DNA of 56,068 bases from assembly GCA_002309995.1 (NCBI GenBank), contig DBYB01000062.1:1-56068 (forward strand), given 5' to 3'. The position numbers and the translations under genes were made by a program. Shown in pieces: positions 23,279-32,600 of the stretch. This DNA is from Bacteroidales bacterium UBA1197 (GTDB lineage: Bacteria; Bacteroidota; Bacteroidia; Bacteroidales; UBA932). The notes under the pieces were generated by a model that worked only from the letters and a program-made list of their open reading frames with translations, did not search any database and was not told where the DNA came from. Numbering within the stretch: position 1 is the stretch's first letter; every line of letters starts with the position of its first letter.

Positions 23279-24684
23279 TGCTCAAGACAGGACTCGAACT
23301 CAAGCAGCAGCAGAAGCTTTCCCCGCTTCAGATCCAGACCATCAAGCTCATCCAGATGCCCATCCAGGAACTGGAGCAGAAGGTCAGGGCGGAGCTGGAA
23401 AGCAATCCCGTGCTTGACGACGAGCCCGCCCCCGAAAGCGAATCCACCGAGCCCAGGGACGTCTCCATCGACGCCATCAAGGAAGACGGCGACATTCCTG
23501 CATACCGCCTCAAGGTGAACAACTGGGGCAAGGACCCCCGGCCGGAGTACAACACCTTCTCCGTGCAGGAAGGCTTCACCCAGAGCCTCCAGAGGCAGCT
23601 CGGCTTCCGCGACCTCACGCCCCATCAGCGCGAGGTGGCCTCCTTCATAATCGGCAGCCTCGACGACGACGGCTACCTGCGCCGCGACATCGACTCCATC
23701 GTGGACGACCTGGCCTTCCGCGCCAACATCACCACCACGCCTGAAGAGGTGGAGGAGATGCTCAAGGTAATCCAGGACTTCGAGCCCGCCGGCGTGGGAG
23801 CGCGCGACCTCCGCGAGTGCCTGCTCATCCAGCTGCGCGGAATGAAGCAGAGCCCCGACGTCGCCAACGCCATACGCATCATCGACGAGTGCTTCCAGGA
23901 CTTCTCCAACAAGCACTTCCAGAAGATATGCTCCCGGCTCGGCATCACCGAAGAGCAGCTCAAGGCGGCCTTCGGCAAGATAGTCAAGCTGAACCCCTCC
24001 CCCGGCGGCCAGGTGAACGATTCCTACGCCGACCAGTCGCAGCAGATAGTCCCCGACTTCATCCTCGACGAGCACGACGGAGTGCTGGACTTCACGATGC
24101 CCCGTTTCAACGTGCCCGAGATCCGGGTCAACAAGAAATACGCAGACCTGCTGCTCGACGCAAAGGGCTCCTCGGAGCGCGCGCAGAAAGAGGCCGCAGC
24201 CTTCGTCAAGCAGAAACTCGACTCCGCAAAATGGTTCGTGGAGGCTCTCAAGCAGCGCCAGAACACGCTCAGCAAGACGATGCGCGCCATCCTCGACTAC
24301 CAGCACGACTATTTCCTCGACGGCGACGAGAGCAACCTCCGCCCGATGGTGCTTAAAGACATAGCGGAAATCACCGGCTTCGACATCTCCACCATCAGCC
24401 GCGTGGTCAACAGCAAGTTCATCGAGACCCACTTCGGCATCTTCCCCCTCAAGTATTTCTTCTCCGAGGGAATGGAGAACAAGGAGGGCGAAGAAGTCTC
24501 TACCCGCGAACTCAAGAAGGTGCTCCAGGAGTGCGTGGACGCGGAAGACAAGAAAAAGCCGCTCACCGACGAGCAGCTTGTAGTTGAGATGGCAAAACGC
24601 GGCTACAACGTAGCCCGCCGTACCATCGCCAAGTACCGCGGCCAGCTGGGCATACCTCTCGCCCGCTGGAGGAAGGAAATCTAG
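23278..24684 (+). CDS. rpoN: RNA polymerase sigma-54 factor
   Basis: The 468 residues have the full sigma-54 layout. Region I is Gln/Leu-rich (KQQQKLSPLQIQTIKLIQMP), followed by an acidic linker, the core-binding domain, a helix-turn-helix (FDISTISRVVNSKFIETHFG) and the C-terminal RpoN box ARRTIAKYRGQLGIP. Sigma-54 directs transcription from -24/-12 promoters and needs an AAA+ activator. No such activator is in the window. It converges on the receiver/PEP-synthase-like gene, and the two genes share the four bases of their stops. Confidence 0.97.
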   Translation: MLKTGLELKQQQKLSPLQIQTIKLIQMPIQELEQKVRAELESNPVLDDEPAPESESTEPRDVSIDAIKEDGDIPAYRLKVNNWGKDPRPEYNTFSVQEGFTQSLQRQLGFRDLTPHQREVASFIIGSLDDDGYLRRDIDSIVDDLAFRANITTTPEEVEEMLKVIQDFEPAGVGARDLRECLLIQLRGMKQSPDVANAIRIIDECFQDFSNKHFQKICSRLGITEEQLKAAFGKIVKLNPSPGGQVNDSYADQSQQIVPDFILDEHDGVLDFTMPRFNVPEIRVNKKYADLLLDAKGSSERAQKEAAAFVKQKLDSAKWFVEALKQRQNTLSKTMRAILDYQHDYFLDGDESNLRPMVLKDIAEITGFDISTISRVVNSKFIETHFGIFPLKYFFSEGMENKEGEEVSTRELKKVLQECVDAEDKKKPLTDEQLVVEMAKRGYNVARRTIAKYRGQLGIPLARWRKEI

Positions 24685-27605
24685 TCTTTTTTAATGAAAG
24701 CCCGCCCGGTCTTGCCGTCGATGCACATCTGCAGCGGCTCCGCGAAGCGTACGTGACGGAGGAATTCGGTCTCCTCCACCGCAGGCATTGCGTCCAGCAC
24801 GCCGAAATCCATCAGCTCGCCGGGGCGCGAATAGTGGTTCACATTGATGTAGCCTACGTTGAAGGACGTAAGGTTCTGGAAAAAGTGCGTGCCCTGGCTC
24901 GGGTCGATGCGGAAGTCCTCCAGCGAGCACTCCACGATGGCCTTGCTCTCGGAGATGTCGCCCCAGCCCACCGGCACGCCGAGCGAAGGCTGGCTCGTAC
25001 CCCAGCGGCCGAAGCCAATGAGCACATATCCTGCGCCCTCCTCCTGCATACGGGCGTTCACGGCAGCAACCTGCTCCGCCATCTCCCTGGTTCTCAGCAC
25101 GTCCCAGCTTTCGGGGCGGAGATATACCACATCCCGCACGCCCTCAATCCAGCCGACGCCGAGAGCGCACTGCGACTTGAGGAAAGCGCCATCCTCGTCT
25201 ATCTTGCTCCAGTCAACCTCGGCGAAGCGCGAATCGGCAGAGATGGGGCGCACCTGCAGCACGCAGAAGTTGCCTACGCCGTCCTTGTCGAAGTCTGCCG
25301 CGAACTCCAGTTCCACCTCGCACTTCATCTCCCTGCGGGCCGTGTCAATCAGCGAATTAAGTATCTCCGCCAGCGGGAAGGTGTTGTATTTGAGCATCGT
25401 GGCGAAGGTGATGTACTTGGGACCCTCGGGGATTGCGGAATCCACTATGCGCATATTCGCCAGGTCCCAGGTGGAGGCGACCCGCTTTAGCGAAGGGAAT
25501 TCCAGGCACTCGTTGATTCCCAGTCGCTCCAGGTTCACGGAATCGTTCACGGAAGCCGTAAACTTGCCGGGCCTGAGATTCATTGCGTACATCACCCGCT
25601 GGGTGTCGTTGACGGTGAGTTCCGGCGTAGAGGTCTGGAGCGCGTGCTTGGGATACTTGGGAGAGAATCGCAGCACCTGTTCCCCGTCCACCACGGCCTT
25701 GCCCAGTCCGTACGCCAGCTTCACTATGCCGTCTTCCGGACGCTCGTGCCCCACGGGGTAGAAATTCACCGATCGGGCGACGCCGGACAGCGTGGGGAAG
25801 AAATAATCTCCCTGTCTGCTGCCGCAGATCTCCTGTATCACTATGGCCATCCCCTCCTCGGAAATCACGTTCCCGGAAGAGACGATATAACTCTTTGCCG
25901 ATTTGAAGAAGACGCTGGCATACACGCTCGCGATGGCCTTGGAGAGCATACGCAGCTGCTGGTCTTCGTTCTGTGCGAACGGCAGCATATAAGTGGAATA
26001 CACCCCCGCAAACGGCTGATGGTAAGAATCTTCCAGCTTGGAAGACGAACGCACTGCCAGCGGCCTGCGCACCACCCTGATGAAGGACCGCAGAGCCTCA
26101 AGAAGGTCGGCCGGCAGGGGCGAGCTCACGAATTCCGACAGCAGTTCGGTATCCGACAGGTCGGAATTAATAACGTACTTGAGGCCGTTGTCCTTGATGA
26201 AGCGCTCGAAATAGTCGGTCGTGATTACCAGCGTCCGCGGCACGAACACGCGTACGTCTTCCCACTTGTCGTAGAAGTTGTACTTATGCAGTATATGGTT
26301 GAGGAACGCCAGGCCGCGAGCCTTCCCTCCGATGGATCCGCTGCCGAAGCGGGAGAACCAGATGGCGTCGTTGTACGCCCCTGGGTTGAACGCGGCCACG
26401 ACTCCCTGGGCCTGCGCGATGCGGTAGTCGTGAATGGCCCTGATATCCGCCCGGCGGTGCGACTCCACGTCGTCGTAATCCTCCGCACGCACGGGGCTCA
26501 ACTTGTTGCCAAGCCCGAACAGGCCGCGGGCGAAGAGCCACTTGGACAGGTAGTTGTTGTCCGTGAGCCGGCGGAAGGCGGCTGCAGGAATGGTGCGTAT
26601 CACGTTCTCGAACTCATAGAGGTCGCGGGCCCTGGCTATCTCCATATGGGTTTCCGGGTCCACGACCACGAAGTCGCCGAATCCGAACTCCCTCTCCATA
26701 TACTCTCCGAGTTCCTGGGTGAGGGTCTTGGACTGCTTGAGGAGGAAGCCCGCCTTGAGCCGCGCCGCAACGGGGCGCATACTCTCCTGCGACGACTGCA
26801 TCAGGAAAGGCATCCTGGGATTGTCTTTCCGCACCAGTTTGCAAAGGTCCACGCCGGCGTCTATCTTCTCGCTGGAAGAACTGTCGCCGCTGTGGAGCAC
26901 GAAACCGATGTCGGATATGATGCCGAGGAGGTTCTTGCCGTACTTGTGGTAGTAGGCCAGGGCGTCCTCATAGTTGGTGGCCATAAGGATTTTGGGGCGG
27001 GCGCGCTTGCGCAGCACCTGCTGCTGCTCGTTCAGCGCGTCCTTGATGGCCTCCTTGTTCTGCTGGAGCACGATGTTGTAGAGCGCCGGCAGATAGGTGG
27101 AGTAGTATTTGATGGAGTCTTCAACCAACAGTATCGCCTGAACGCCGTGCTCCAGGATGTCGCGCTCGGCGTTCATCCTGTCTTCCAGCAGCTTGATTAT
27201 GGCGATGATGAGGTCCGTGGAATAGTTCCAGCAGAATACGTAGTCTAAGTATTTCCTGCCGGACTCCTCTATCTTGCGATACACCTCGCGGGAGAAGGAA
27301 GACAGCAGTACCACGGGCATTGACGGGTCGATTTCCTTGGCCCTCGCGGCAAAGTCGAAAACGCTGATTTCGCCCACGTAGTACATTGTGATTACGAGGT
27401 CGAAGCGCTCCCCTGCCTCGAACGCCGCAAGCGCCTCCGCCGTGGAGGGCACCCTGCGGATTCGCGGAGGGTTACTGAGGTTCAGGTCGGCGTATTCCTG
27501 CGCTATCTGGGTGTCGATGCGCCCGTCCTCCTCCAGGGAGAAACTGTCGTAGCTGTTGGAAATCAAGAGGATATTGCGTATCCTCTGGTCCATCAAAGAA
27601 CTCAT
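24681..27605 (-). CDS. Receiver-domain / PEP-synthase N-domain fusion protein
   Basis: This 974-residue protein has two receiver-like domains first. One has degenerate acidic residues (ILLISNSYDS, FDLVITMYYVG). The other looks functional (AILLVEDSIKYY, LLGIISDIGFV, PFLMQSSQES). After a linker comes the ATP-binding domain of PEP synthase/pyruvate phosphate dikinase (GSIGGKARGLAFL, LAVRSSSKLEDSYHQPFAGVYSTY, VELEFAADFDKDG and LQVRPIS). The phosphohistidine swivel and PEP-binding domains are absent, and the C-terminal ~200 residues have no obvious family. This layout occurs in Bacteroidetes genomes annotated as PEP synthase or PEP/pyruvate-binding protein. The true substrate is unknown. It overlaps ddh by four bases. 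Confidence 0.75.
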   Translation of the reverse strand: MSSLMDQRIRNILLISNSYDSFSLEEDGRIDTQIAQEYADLNLSNPPRIRRVPSTAEALAAFEAGERFDLVITMYYVGEISVFDFAARAKEIDPSMPVVLLSSFSREVYRKIEESGRKYLDYVFCWNYSTDLIIAIIKLLEDRMNAERDILEHGVQAILLVEDSIKYYSTYLPALYNIVLQQNKEAIKDALNEQQQVLRKRARPKILMATNYEDALAYYHKYGKNLLGIISDIGFVLHSGDSSSSEKIDAGVDLCKLVRKDNPRMPFLMQSSQESMRPVAARLKAGFLLKQSKTLTQELGEYMEREFGFGDFVVVDPETHMEIARARDLYEFENVIRTIPAAAFRRLTDNNYLSKWLFARGLFGLGNKLSPVRAEDYDDVESHRRADIRAIHDYRIAQAQGVVAAFNPGAYNDAIWFSRFGSGSIGGKARGLAFLNHILHKYNFYDKWEDVRVFVPRTLVITTDYFERFIKDNGLKYVINSDLSDTELLSEFVSSPLPADLLEALRSFIRVVRRPLAVRSSSKLEDSYHQPFAGVYSTYMLPFAQNEDQQLRMLSKAIASVYASVFFKSAKSYIVSSGNVISEEGMAIVIQEICGSRQGDYFFPTLSGVARSVNFYPVGHERPEDGIVKLAYGLGKAVVDGEQVLRFSPKYPKHALQTSTPELTVNDTQRVMYAMNLRPGKFTASVNDSVNLERLGINECLEFPSLKRVASTWDLANMRIVDSAIPEGPKYITFATMLKYNTFPLAEILNSLIDTARREMKCEVELEFAADFDKDGVGNFCVLQVRPISADSRFAEVDWSKIDEDGAFLKSQCALGVGWIEGVRDVVYLRPESWDVLRTREMAEQVAAVNARMQEEGAGYVLIGFGRWGTSQPSLGVPVGWGDISESKAIVECSLEDFRIDPSQGTHFFQNLTSFNVGYINVNHYSRPGELMDFGVLDAMPAVEETEFLRHVRFAEPLQMCIDGKTGRAFIKKD

Positions 27606-28501
27606 ACCAGTTGTTCGATCAAAGTCTCGCGCTCGCCCTCCAGATAATCGATCACGGGGATCTCAATCATAGTGTAGCAGCCGGGGCGCTGGCGCACGGC
27701 CGCGCGGGCCGCCATCACCAGCACCTGCCCCGTAAGGGCGGGATTGTTGATTTTCATATTGAACTCCAGGAGCTGGTTGTGCGTGGCGCCGGAAACGCCC
27801 TTGCGCACCAGGTTCACTCCGTGCCCCATATCGTTCAGCGCATCAACGCTCGGAACAACCTTAACGTGAGTTTCGTCGTGCACGAAGTACGGGTCGGCCT
27901 TGATGGCGGCGGCCACGGCGGCCTCGTCGGCTCCGGGTTCCAGTTCCACATACACCATACGGCGGTGCAGGCCCGTGCCGATGGGGATGGTAACGCTCAG
28001 CGCATCCTTCACGCCGGCAATTGCCTTGACGGCCACGGAATGGCCCATCGACCTGCCGGGCCCGAAGTTCGTGTAACTCACGCCCTTGGGAGCGAGGCCC
28101 TGCATCAGGGCGCGCACCACGGAATCGCTGCCCGGGTCCCAGCCGGCAGAAATCACGCTCACGGCTCCTGAGGCCTTGGCGACCTCGTCCAGATGCGAGC
28201 GGAGGGCCCGGATGCTGGTGTGGATGTCGAAACTGTCCACGGTGCTTATGCCCAGGCCGAGATACTTCACCGCCGTCTCCTCCACCTTGCGGGAAGGGAC
28301 GGCCAGCACGGCCACGTCCACCTTGCCAAGTTCACGAATGTCGCTCACCACCTTGTAGGGGGCCAACTCGGGTATTCCGTCGGCATTGCCGCTCCTGCGC
28401 ACCACTCCGGCGCACTCCATATCGGCGGCAGCCTCGACCGCCTCAAGCGTGAAGCGTCCTATGTTGCCGTATCCGACAATTGCAACTCTGATTTTTTCCA
28501 T
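27602..28501 (-). CDS. ddh: meso-Diaminopimelate D-dehydrogenase
   Basis: I take ATG 28501, giving 299 residues beginning MEKIRVAIVGYGNIG. The longer frame would run back into the tsaD coding region. The N-terminal VAIVGYGNIGRFTLEAVE is the NADP-binding fold. STVDSFDIHTS, VSVISAGWDPGSDSVVRAL and GPGRSMGHSVAVKAI are typical of diaminopimelate dehydrogenase. It reductively aminates tetrahydrodipicolinate to meso-DAP in one step, feeding lysine and the peptidoglycan cross-linking residue added by MurE (42908). It lies 26 bases after tsaD and is coupled to the following gene. Confidence 0.92.
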   Translation of the reverse strand: MEKIRVAIVGYGNIGRFTLEAVEAAADMECAGVVRRSGNADGIPELAPYKVVSDIRELGKVDVAVLAVPSRKVEETAVKYLGLGISTVDSFDIHTSIRALRSHLDEVAKASGAVSVISAGWDPGSDSVVRALMQGLAPKGVSYTNFGPGRSMGHSVAVKAIAGVKDALSVTIPIGTGLHRRMVYVELEPGADEAAVAAAIKADPYFVHDETHVKVVPSVDALNDMGHGVNLVRKGVSGATHNQLLEFNMKINNPALTGQVLVMAARAAVRQRPGCYTMIEIPVIDYLEGERETLIEQLV

Positions 28502-28527
28502 CTGATGTATAGTTTGTGCCCGGAAGG

Positions 28528-29550
28528 CTAAAAATCGGAAAGACGTGATACGGGGGCCACGTCGAGCGGCGCCCTTTCTCCCGCAAGATAACGATAATAT
28601 CCGGCAATCGCAATCATTGCCGCATTGTCTGTGGTAAATTTGAACTCGGGGAGAAAAGTCCGCCATCCCCTCTTATGCCCCTCGGCGACGAGCCTCTCCC
28701 TCAGGCCGCTGTTGGCGCTCACGCCTCCGCCGATGGTAATGTCGCGTATGCCGGTCTGCTTTGCGGCCTTGATGAGTTTGTCCATCAGTATGTCGATGAG
28801 GGTCTTCTGGAAGGAGGCGCAGATGTCTTCCTTGTTCTTCTCCATAAACTCCGGGTCCTTCGCCATCTCGTCGCGCACGAAGTAGAGCAGCGAGGTCTTG
28901 ATGCCGCTGAAGGAATAGTCCAGCCCGGGGATGTGCGGCTTGGCGAACTTGAAGCGGAGCGGGTCGCCCTGCTTTGCCAGCCTGTCGATCACCGGCCCGC
29001 CGGGGTAGCCCAGGCCCATCATCTTCGAACACTTGTCGAAGGCCTCGCCCACGGCGTCATCGATGGTCTGGCCGAGTATTGTATATTCCAGGGGTGAATC
29101 CACCCTGACTATCTGGGAGTTGCCGCCGCTGACCAGCAGGCACAGATAAGGGAAGGACGGCTCACATGGTTCCTTGCCCTCCTGGCGTACGAAGTCGGCC
29201 AGTAGGTGCCCCTGCAGGTGGTTGACCATAACGGCAGGTACGTCCAGCGCAAGGCCGAGAGCCTTGGCAAACGAAGTGCCGACCAGCAGCGAGCCAAGCA
29301 GGCCGGGGCCGCGGGTGAAGGCAATGGCGCTCAGCTCCTGCGCCTTTACCCCGGCGCGGGAGAGGGCCTCGCTCACCACCGGCACGATATTTAGCTCGTG
29401 GGCCCTGGAAGCCAGTTCCGGCACCACTCCGCCGTAGGCCTTGTGCACGTCCTGCGAGGCGATTACGTTCGACAGCAGCCAGCCGTCGCGGATGACGGCC
29501 GCCGAGGTGTCGTCGCAGGAAGATTCTATACCCAGAATGATGTCAGACAT
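28528..29550 (-). CDS. tsaD: tRNA N6-adenosine threonylcarbamoyltransferase
   Basis: The start is ATG 29550, which places ILGIESSCDDTSAAV at the N terminus as in the family. Earlier in-frame codons overlap the -7 box. The 340-residue protein has the metal-binding VMVNHLQGH motif and ASH-fold segments (FTRGPGLLGSLLVG, DDAVGEAFDKCSKMMGLGYPGGP). It makes t6A at position 37 of ANN-decoding tRNAs with TsaB/C/E. MtaB, which modifies t6A further, is encoded in the divergent group (34455). Confidence 0.96.
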   Translation of the reverse strand: MSDIILGIESSCDDTSAAVIRDGWLLSNVIASQDVHKAYGGVVPELASRAHELNIVPVVSEALSRAGVKAQELSAIAFTRGPGLLGSLLVGTSFAKALGLALDVPAVMVNHLQGHLLADFVRQEGKEPCEPSFPYLCLLVSGGNSQIVRVDSPLEYTILGQTIDDAVGEAFDKCSKMMGLGYPGGPVIDRLAKQGDPLRFKFAKPHIPGLDYSFSGIKTSLLYFVRDEMAKDPEFMEKNKEDICASFQKTLIDILMDKLIKAAKQTGIRDITIGGGVSANSGLRERLVAEGHKRGWRTFLPEFKFTTDNAAMIAIAGYYRYLAGERAPLDVAPVSRLSDF

Positions 29551-29570
29551 AAAATACGCTCTTAGCAACC

Positions 29571-29590
29571 GCAAATTTAACAAAATTTGC
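29571..29590. other. 8-bp palindrome between tsaD and tamB
   Basis: GCAAATTT-aaca-AAATTTGC is a perfect inverted repeat centred between the divergent genes and overlapping the tsaD -7 box. It could be an operator for a dimeric regulator, or a by-product of two back-to-back TAAATTTG boxes. Confidence 0.5.
29572..29579 (-). promoter_or_regulatory. -7 box for tsaD-ddh
   Basis: TAAATTTG on the minus strand matches TAnnTTTG, 21 bases before the tsaD ATG. Confidence 0.55.
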
Positions 29591-29598
29591 TAAATTTG
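29591..29598 (+). promoter_or_regulatory. -7 box for the tamB operon
   Basis: TAAATTTG matches TAnnTTTG. An RNA starting a few bases downstream (about 29605) would include the whole membrane-anchor coding stretch of tamB. Confidence 0.6.
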
Positions 29599-29623
29599 TA
29601 AGATTTAGAAGAACAAGAACACT

Positions 29624-32600
29624 ATCGCAAAATCAAGCTCCATAGCCGCCCGCATCGCAGGCTTCCTGCTTATCCTGATTCTCGGGATACTCTTGGTGCT
29701 GCAGATACCCGCCGTACAGACGGGCCTGGCCCGTTTTGCCAGTGAGCGGCTGAAGTCGGTGTTCAACGGCCGGTTGGAGATAGAAGCCGTGCAGATCCAC
29801 GGCCTCGGAGCCATTACCCTGCACGATGCGGTACTCATCGACACCGAGCCTTACACGGATAGCATCAGCGGCTACGCGCCGGCAGATACCGTTGCCCGCG
29901 TCGGGCGCCTCTCGGCCACACTCTCCCTCAAGGGACTTTTCAACAAGAGGGGCATCGCCCTCGGCCGCGTGGAGGCGGAAGACCTGCTGTTCCAGCTGGT
30001 CACCGATCCCAGAGGCACCAACATCACCAGAGTTCTCAACCTGAGTTCATCGGAAGAGAGCAAGCCTATGCCGCTGGACAGCATCTTCACCATCGGCAGG
30101 CTCGACCTGAAGGGCGCGCACTTCCGTATGCTGAACTACAACTCCTTGTCTGCCAAGGACTTCGGTATCAACTTCAGCGACCTGGACGTGACCGCCGACC
30201 TGAAGGCCCACGCCCTCGGCTTCTTCGGCGGACGTATGCACGCCACGGTGGACCGCCTCTCCGCCCGCGAGAAATCGGGCTACGAAGTCCCCGGCCTGTC
30301 CGGCACCTGCCACGTGGGAATGGGCCGCACCACCCTCACCTCGCTGCACCTCACCGACGGCTGCGGCAGCGACATCTATATGCCCCGCGCAGAACTCAGT
30401 TACGACAGCATCAAGGCCTGGTCGGACTTCATCAACCAGGTCAACATAGAAGGCGACTTCGCCCCTTCACGCTTAATACTGGAGTCAATCAGTTACTACA
30501 GCAGCGGCACCTTCCGCGACTGCCGCTTCGCCACCGACATCGCCTCCGGCCACTTCAACGGCACGGTGAGCGACTTCGTGGCGGAGAATATGGTACTCAG
30601 TACGCCCTACGGGCCCTACGGCACCGTGAGCGCCGGGATGAGGGGCCTCCCGAACATACAGTCCACCACCCTCGACGCCGACATCAGCGAACTCTGCTTC
30701 ACCACAGCCGGCCTGTCCGACGCCCTCCGCGCACTCGGCTCCGGAGCGAATCTTGGCAAGCTGGCCCCCGGGGTGCTGTTCCGCCTGAGCGGCAAGGCCG
30801 GCGGCCCGATGAACAAACTCACGGCAGACGCCGGCATACGCTCCACCATCGGCAGCCTGAGCACGCACGCTTCCCTGCTCAACACTGTTGACCGCAGCAA
30901 GCCCATACAGTTCCAGGCCAACCTCGGAGCGAAGGAATTCAACCTCGGCAAACTCACCGGCTCGAGCGCCCTGGGCCCCGCATCGTTCACCGCCCTGGCG
31001 CAAGGCACCCTCGGCGGCAACACTGCCATAACTCTCAAGGGGCTGGATTTCAGCAAACTGCAGGCCCTTGGTTACAACTACTCCGACATCCACCTGCACG
31101 GCGGCTTCGAAAACAAGACCATCAGCGCCACTCTGCTGAGCGACGACCCCAATGCCCAGATGGAGCTCGCCGGCGAGTTCAGCCTGCAGGATAAATCCGG
31201 AGCGTTCGGCGCTGACCTCCGGCACATCGACCTCGCCGCCACGGGCATCGACAAGCGCGGCGGAGCGTCGCAGGTGAGCTGCGCCATCTCGGCCGACCAG
31301 GGCATCAACCTCAACGCCCCCATCCACATACTGATAAGCGACCTCAAGCTCACCAACGACAAGGGGCTCAATGAGATAGGCGACATCGAAGCCGAGGCCA
31401 GGCTCTCCGGCGAGCGCCTCACCGCCATCATCTCCTCCGACTTCATGGACGCCAAATACTTCGGCCCGTCCAACATCGCCGGACTGGTGGACTACATACG
31501 CAGCGTTTCGATCGACCGCGAGCTGCCGGCATACTTCGCTTCCGGCAACAAGACCAGGAACAAGCCTCTGCCCGAGGACTCCCGCGACGCCACGTTCAAC
31601 GCCGTCTTCCATCAGACCCGGGGCCTGCTGTCCTTCGTGATGCCGGGGCTCAAGATAGCCAGCAACACCAACGTGAACATCGACATCGACAACGAAGGCA
31701 CGCTGCTGGGCTACCTGAGTTCGCCGGAACTCGACTTCAACACCATCCACGGCAGCGACCTCACCGTGTCGCTCAGCAATCTCGACGACGAACTCGGATG
31801 CACCGTGCACTCCGGACAGCTGAGCGTGAAGGACCTGGTGTTCGACCAGGCCGGCATCAACTTCGACATAGCGGACAACCGCATCCGGATGGGTATGCAT
31901 TACGACGGCGCCAACCTGCTGGAGAAAGGCAGCGAGCTCAACCTGGAGGCCCTTCTGCTGCGCGATGAGAAGAGCCGCCCGTCCATCGACATACGCACCC
32001 TGCAGTCGTACCTCAGCATCAAGGACGACGTGTGGCGTCTCAGCAAAGCCGGCATCGGCCTGCACGCCGGCGAGATCAGTTTCGACGGCTTCCGGCTGGC
32101 CAGCGAGAGCCAGAGCATCAGCATAGACGGCTGCCTGAGCCCCTCGAGGCGCGACACCATGACGGTCAACCTGAGCAACCTCAACCTTGCGATAGTGAAC
32201 GACTTCACCCCGCAGGACTATCCCGGGATACAAGGCATCATCGACGGCGGGGCCACCCTGCTCTCCCCCGTGCCATCCGACATAGGCCTGTGGGCCGACC
32301 TCGCAGTGAACGGGCTGTCGGTAGCCGGCAGGCAGGCGGGCGACATTGCGCTTCGCAGCGACTGGGACGACGCCTCCAAGAGCATCAAGCTTCGCCTCGA
32401 CAACAGCCTGAGCGGCCGTAAGACGCTGGTAGTCAGCGGCGACTACGCCGTACGCGCGAAGCAGGTAGATGCCACCGTGCTGATGGACGGCTTCAATCCC
32501 GCCCCCGCCGCTCCTTTCCTGAGGTCCATTCTCACGGAACTCGACGGCCGGGTGAGCGGCAGCATACGCGCCCGCGGCCCGATCGACAAGCTCTCCATAA

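Noticed and set aside
28502..28666. Upstream extension of ddh by 55 codons
   Set aside because: It overlaps the tsaD coding end and is unlike the family. MEKIRVAIVGYG is the normal start.
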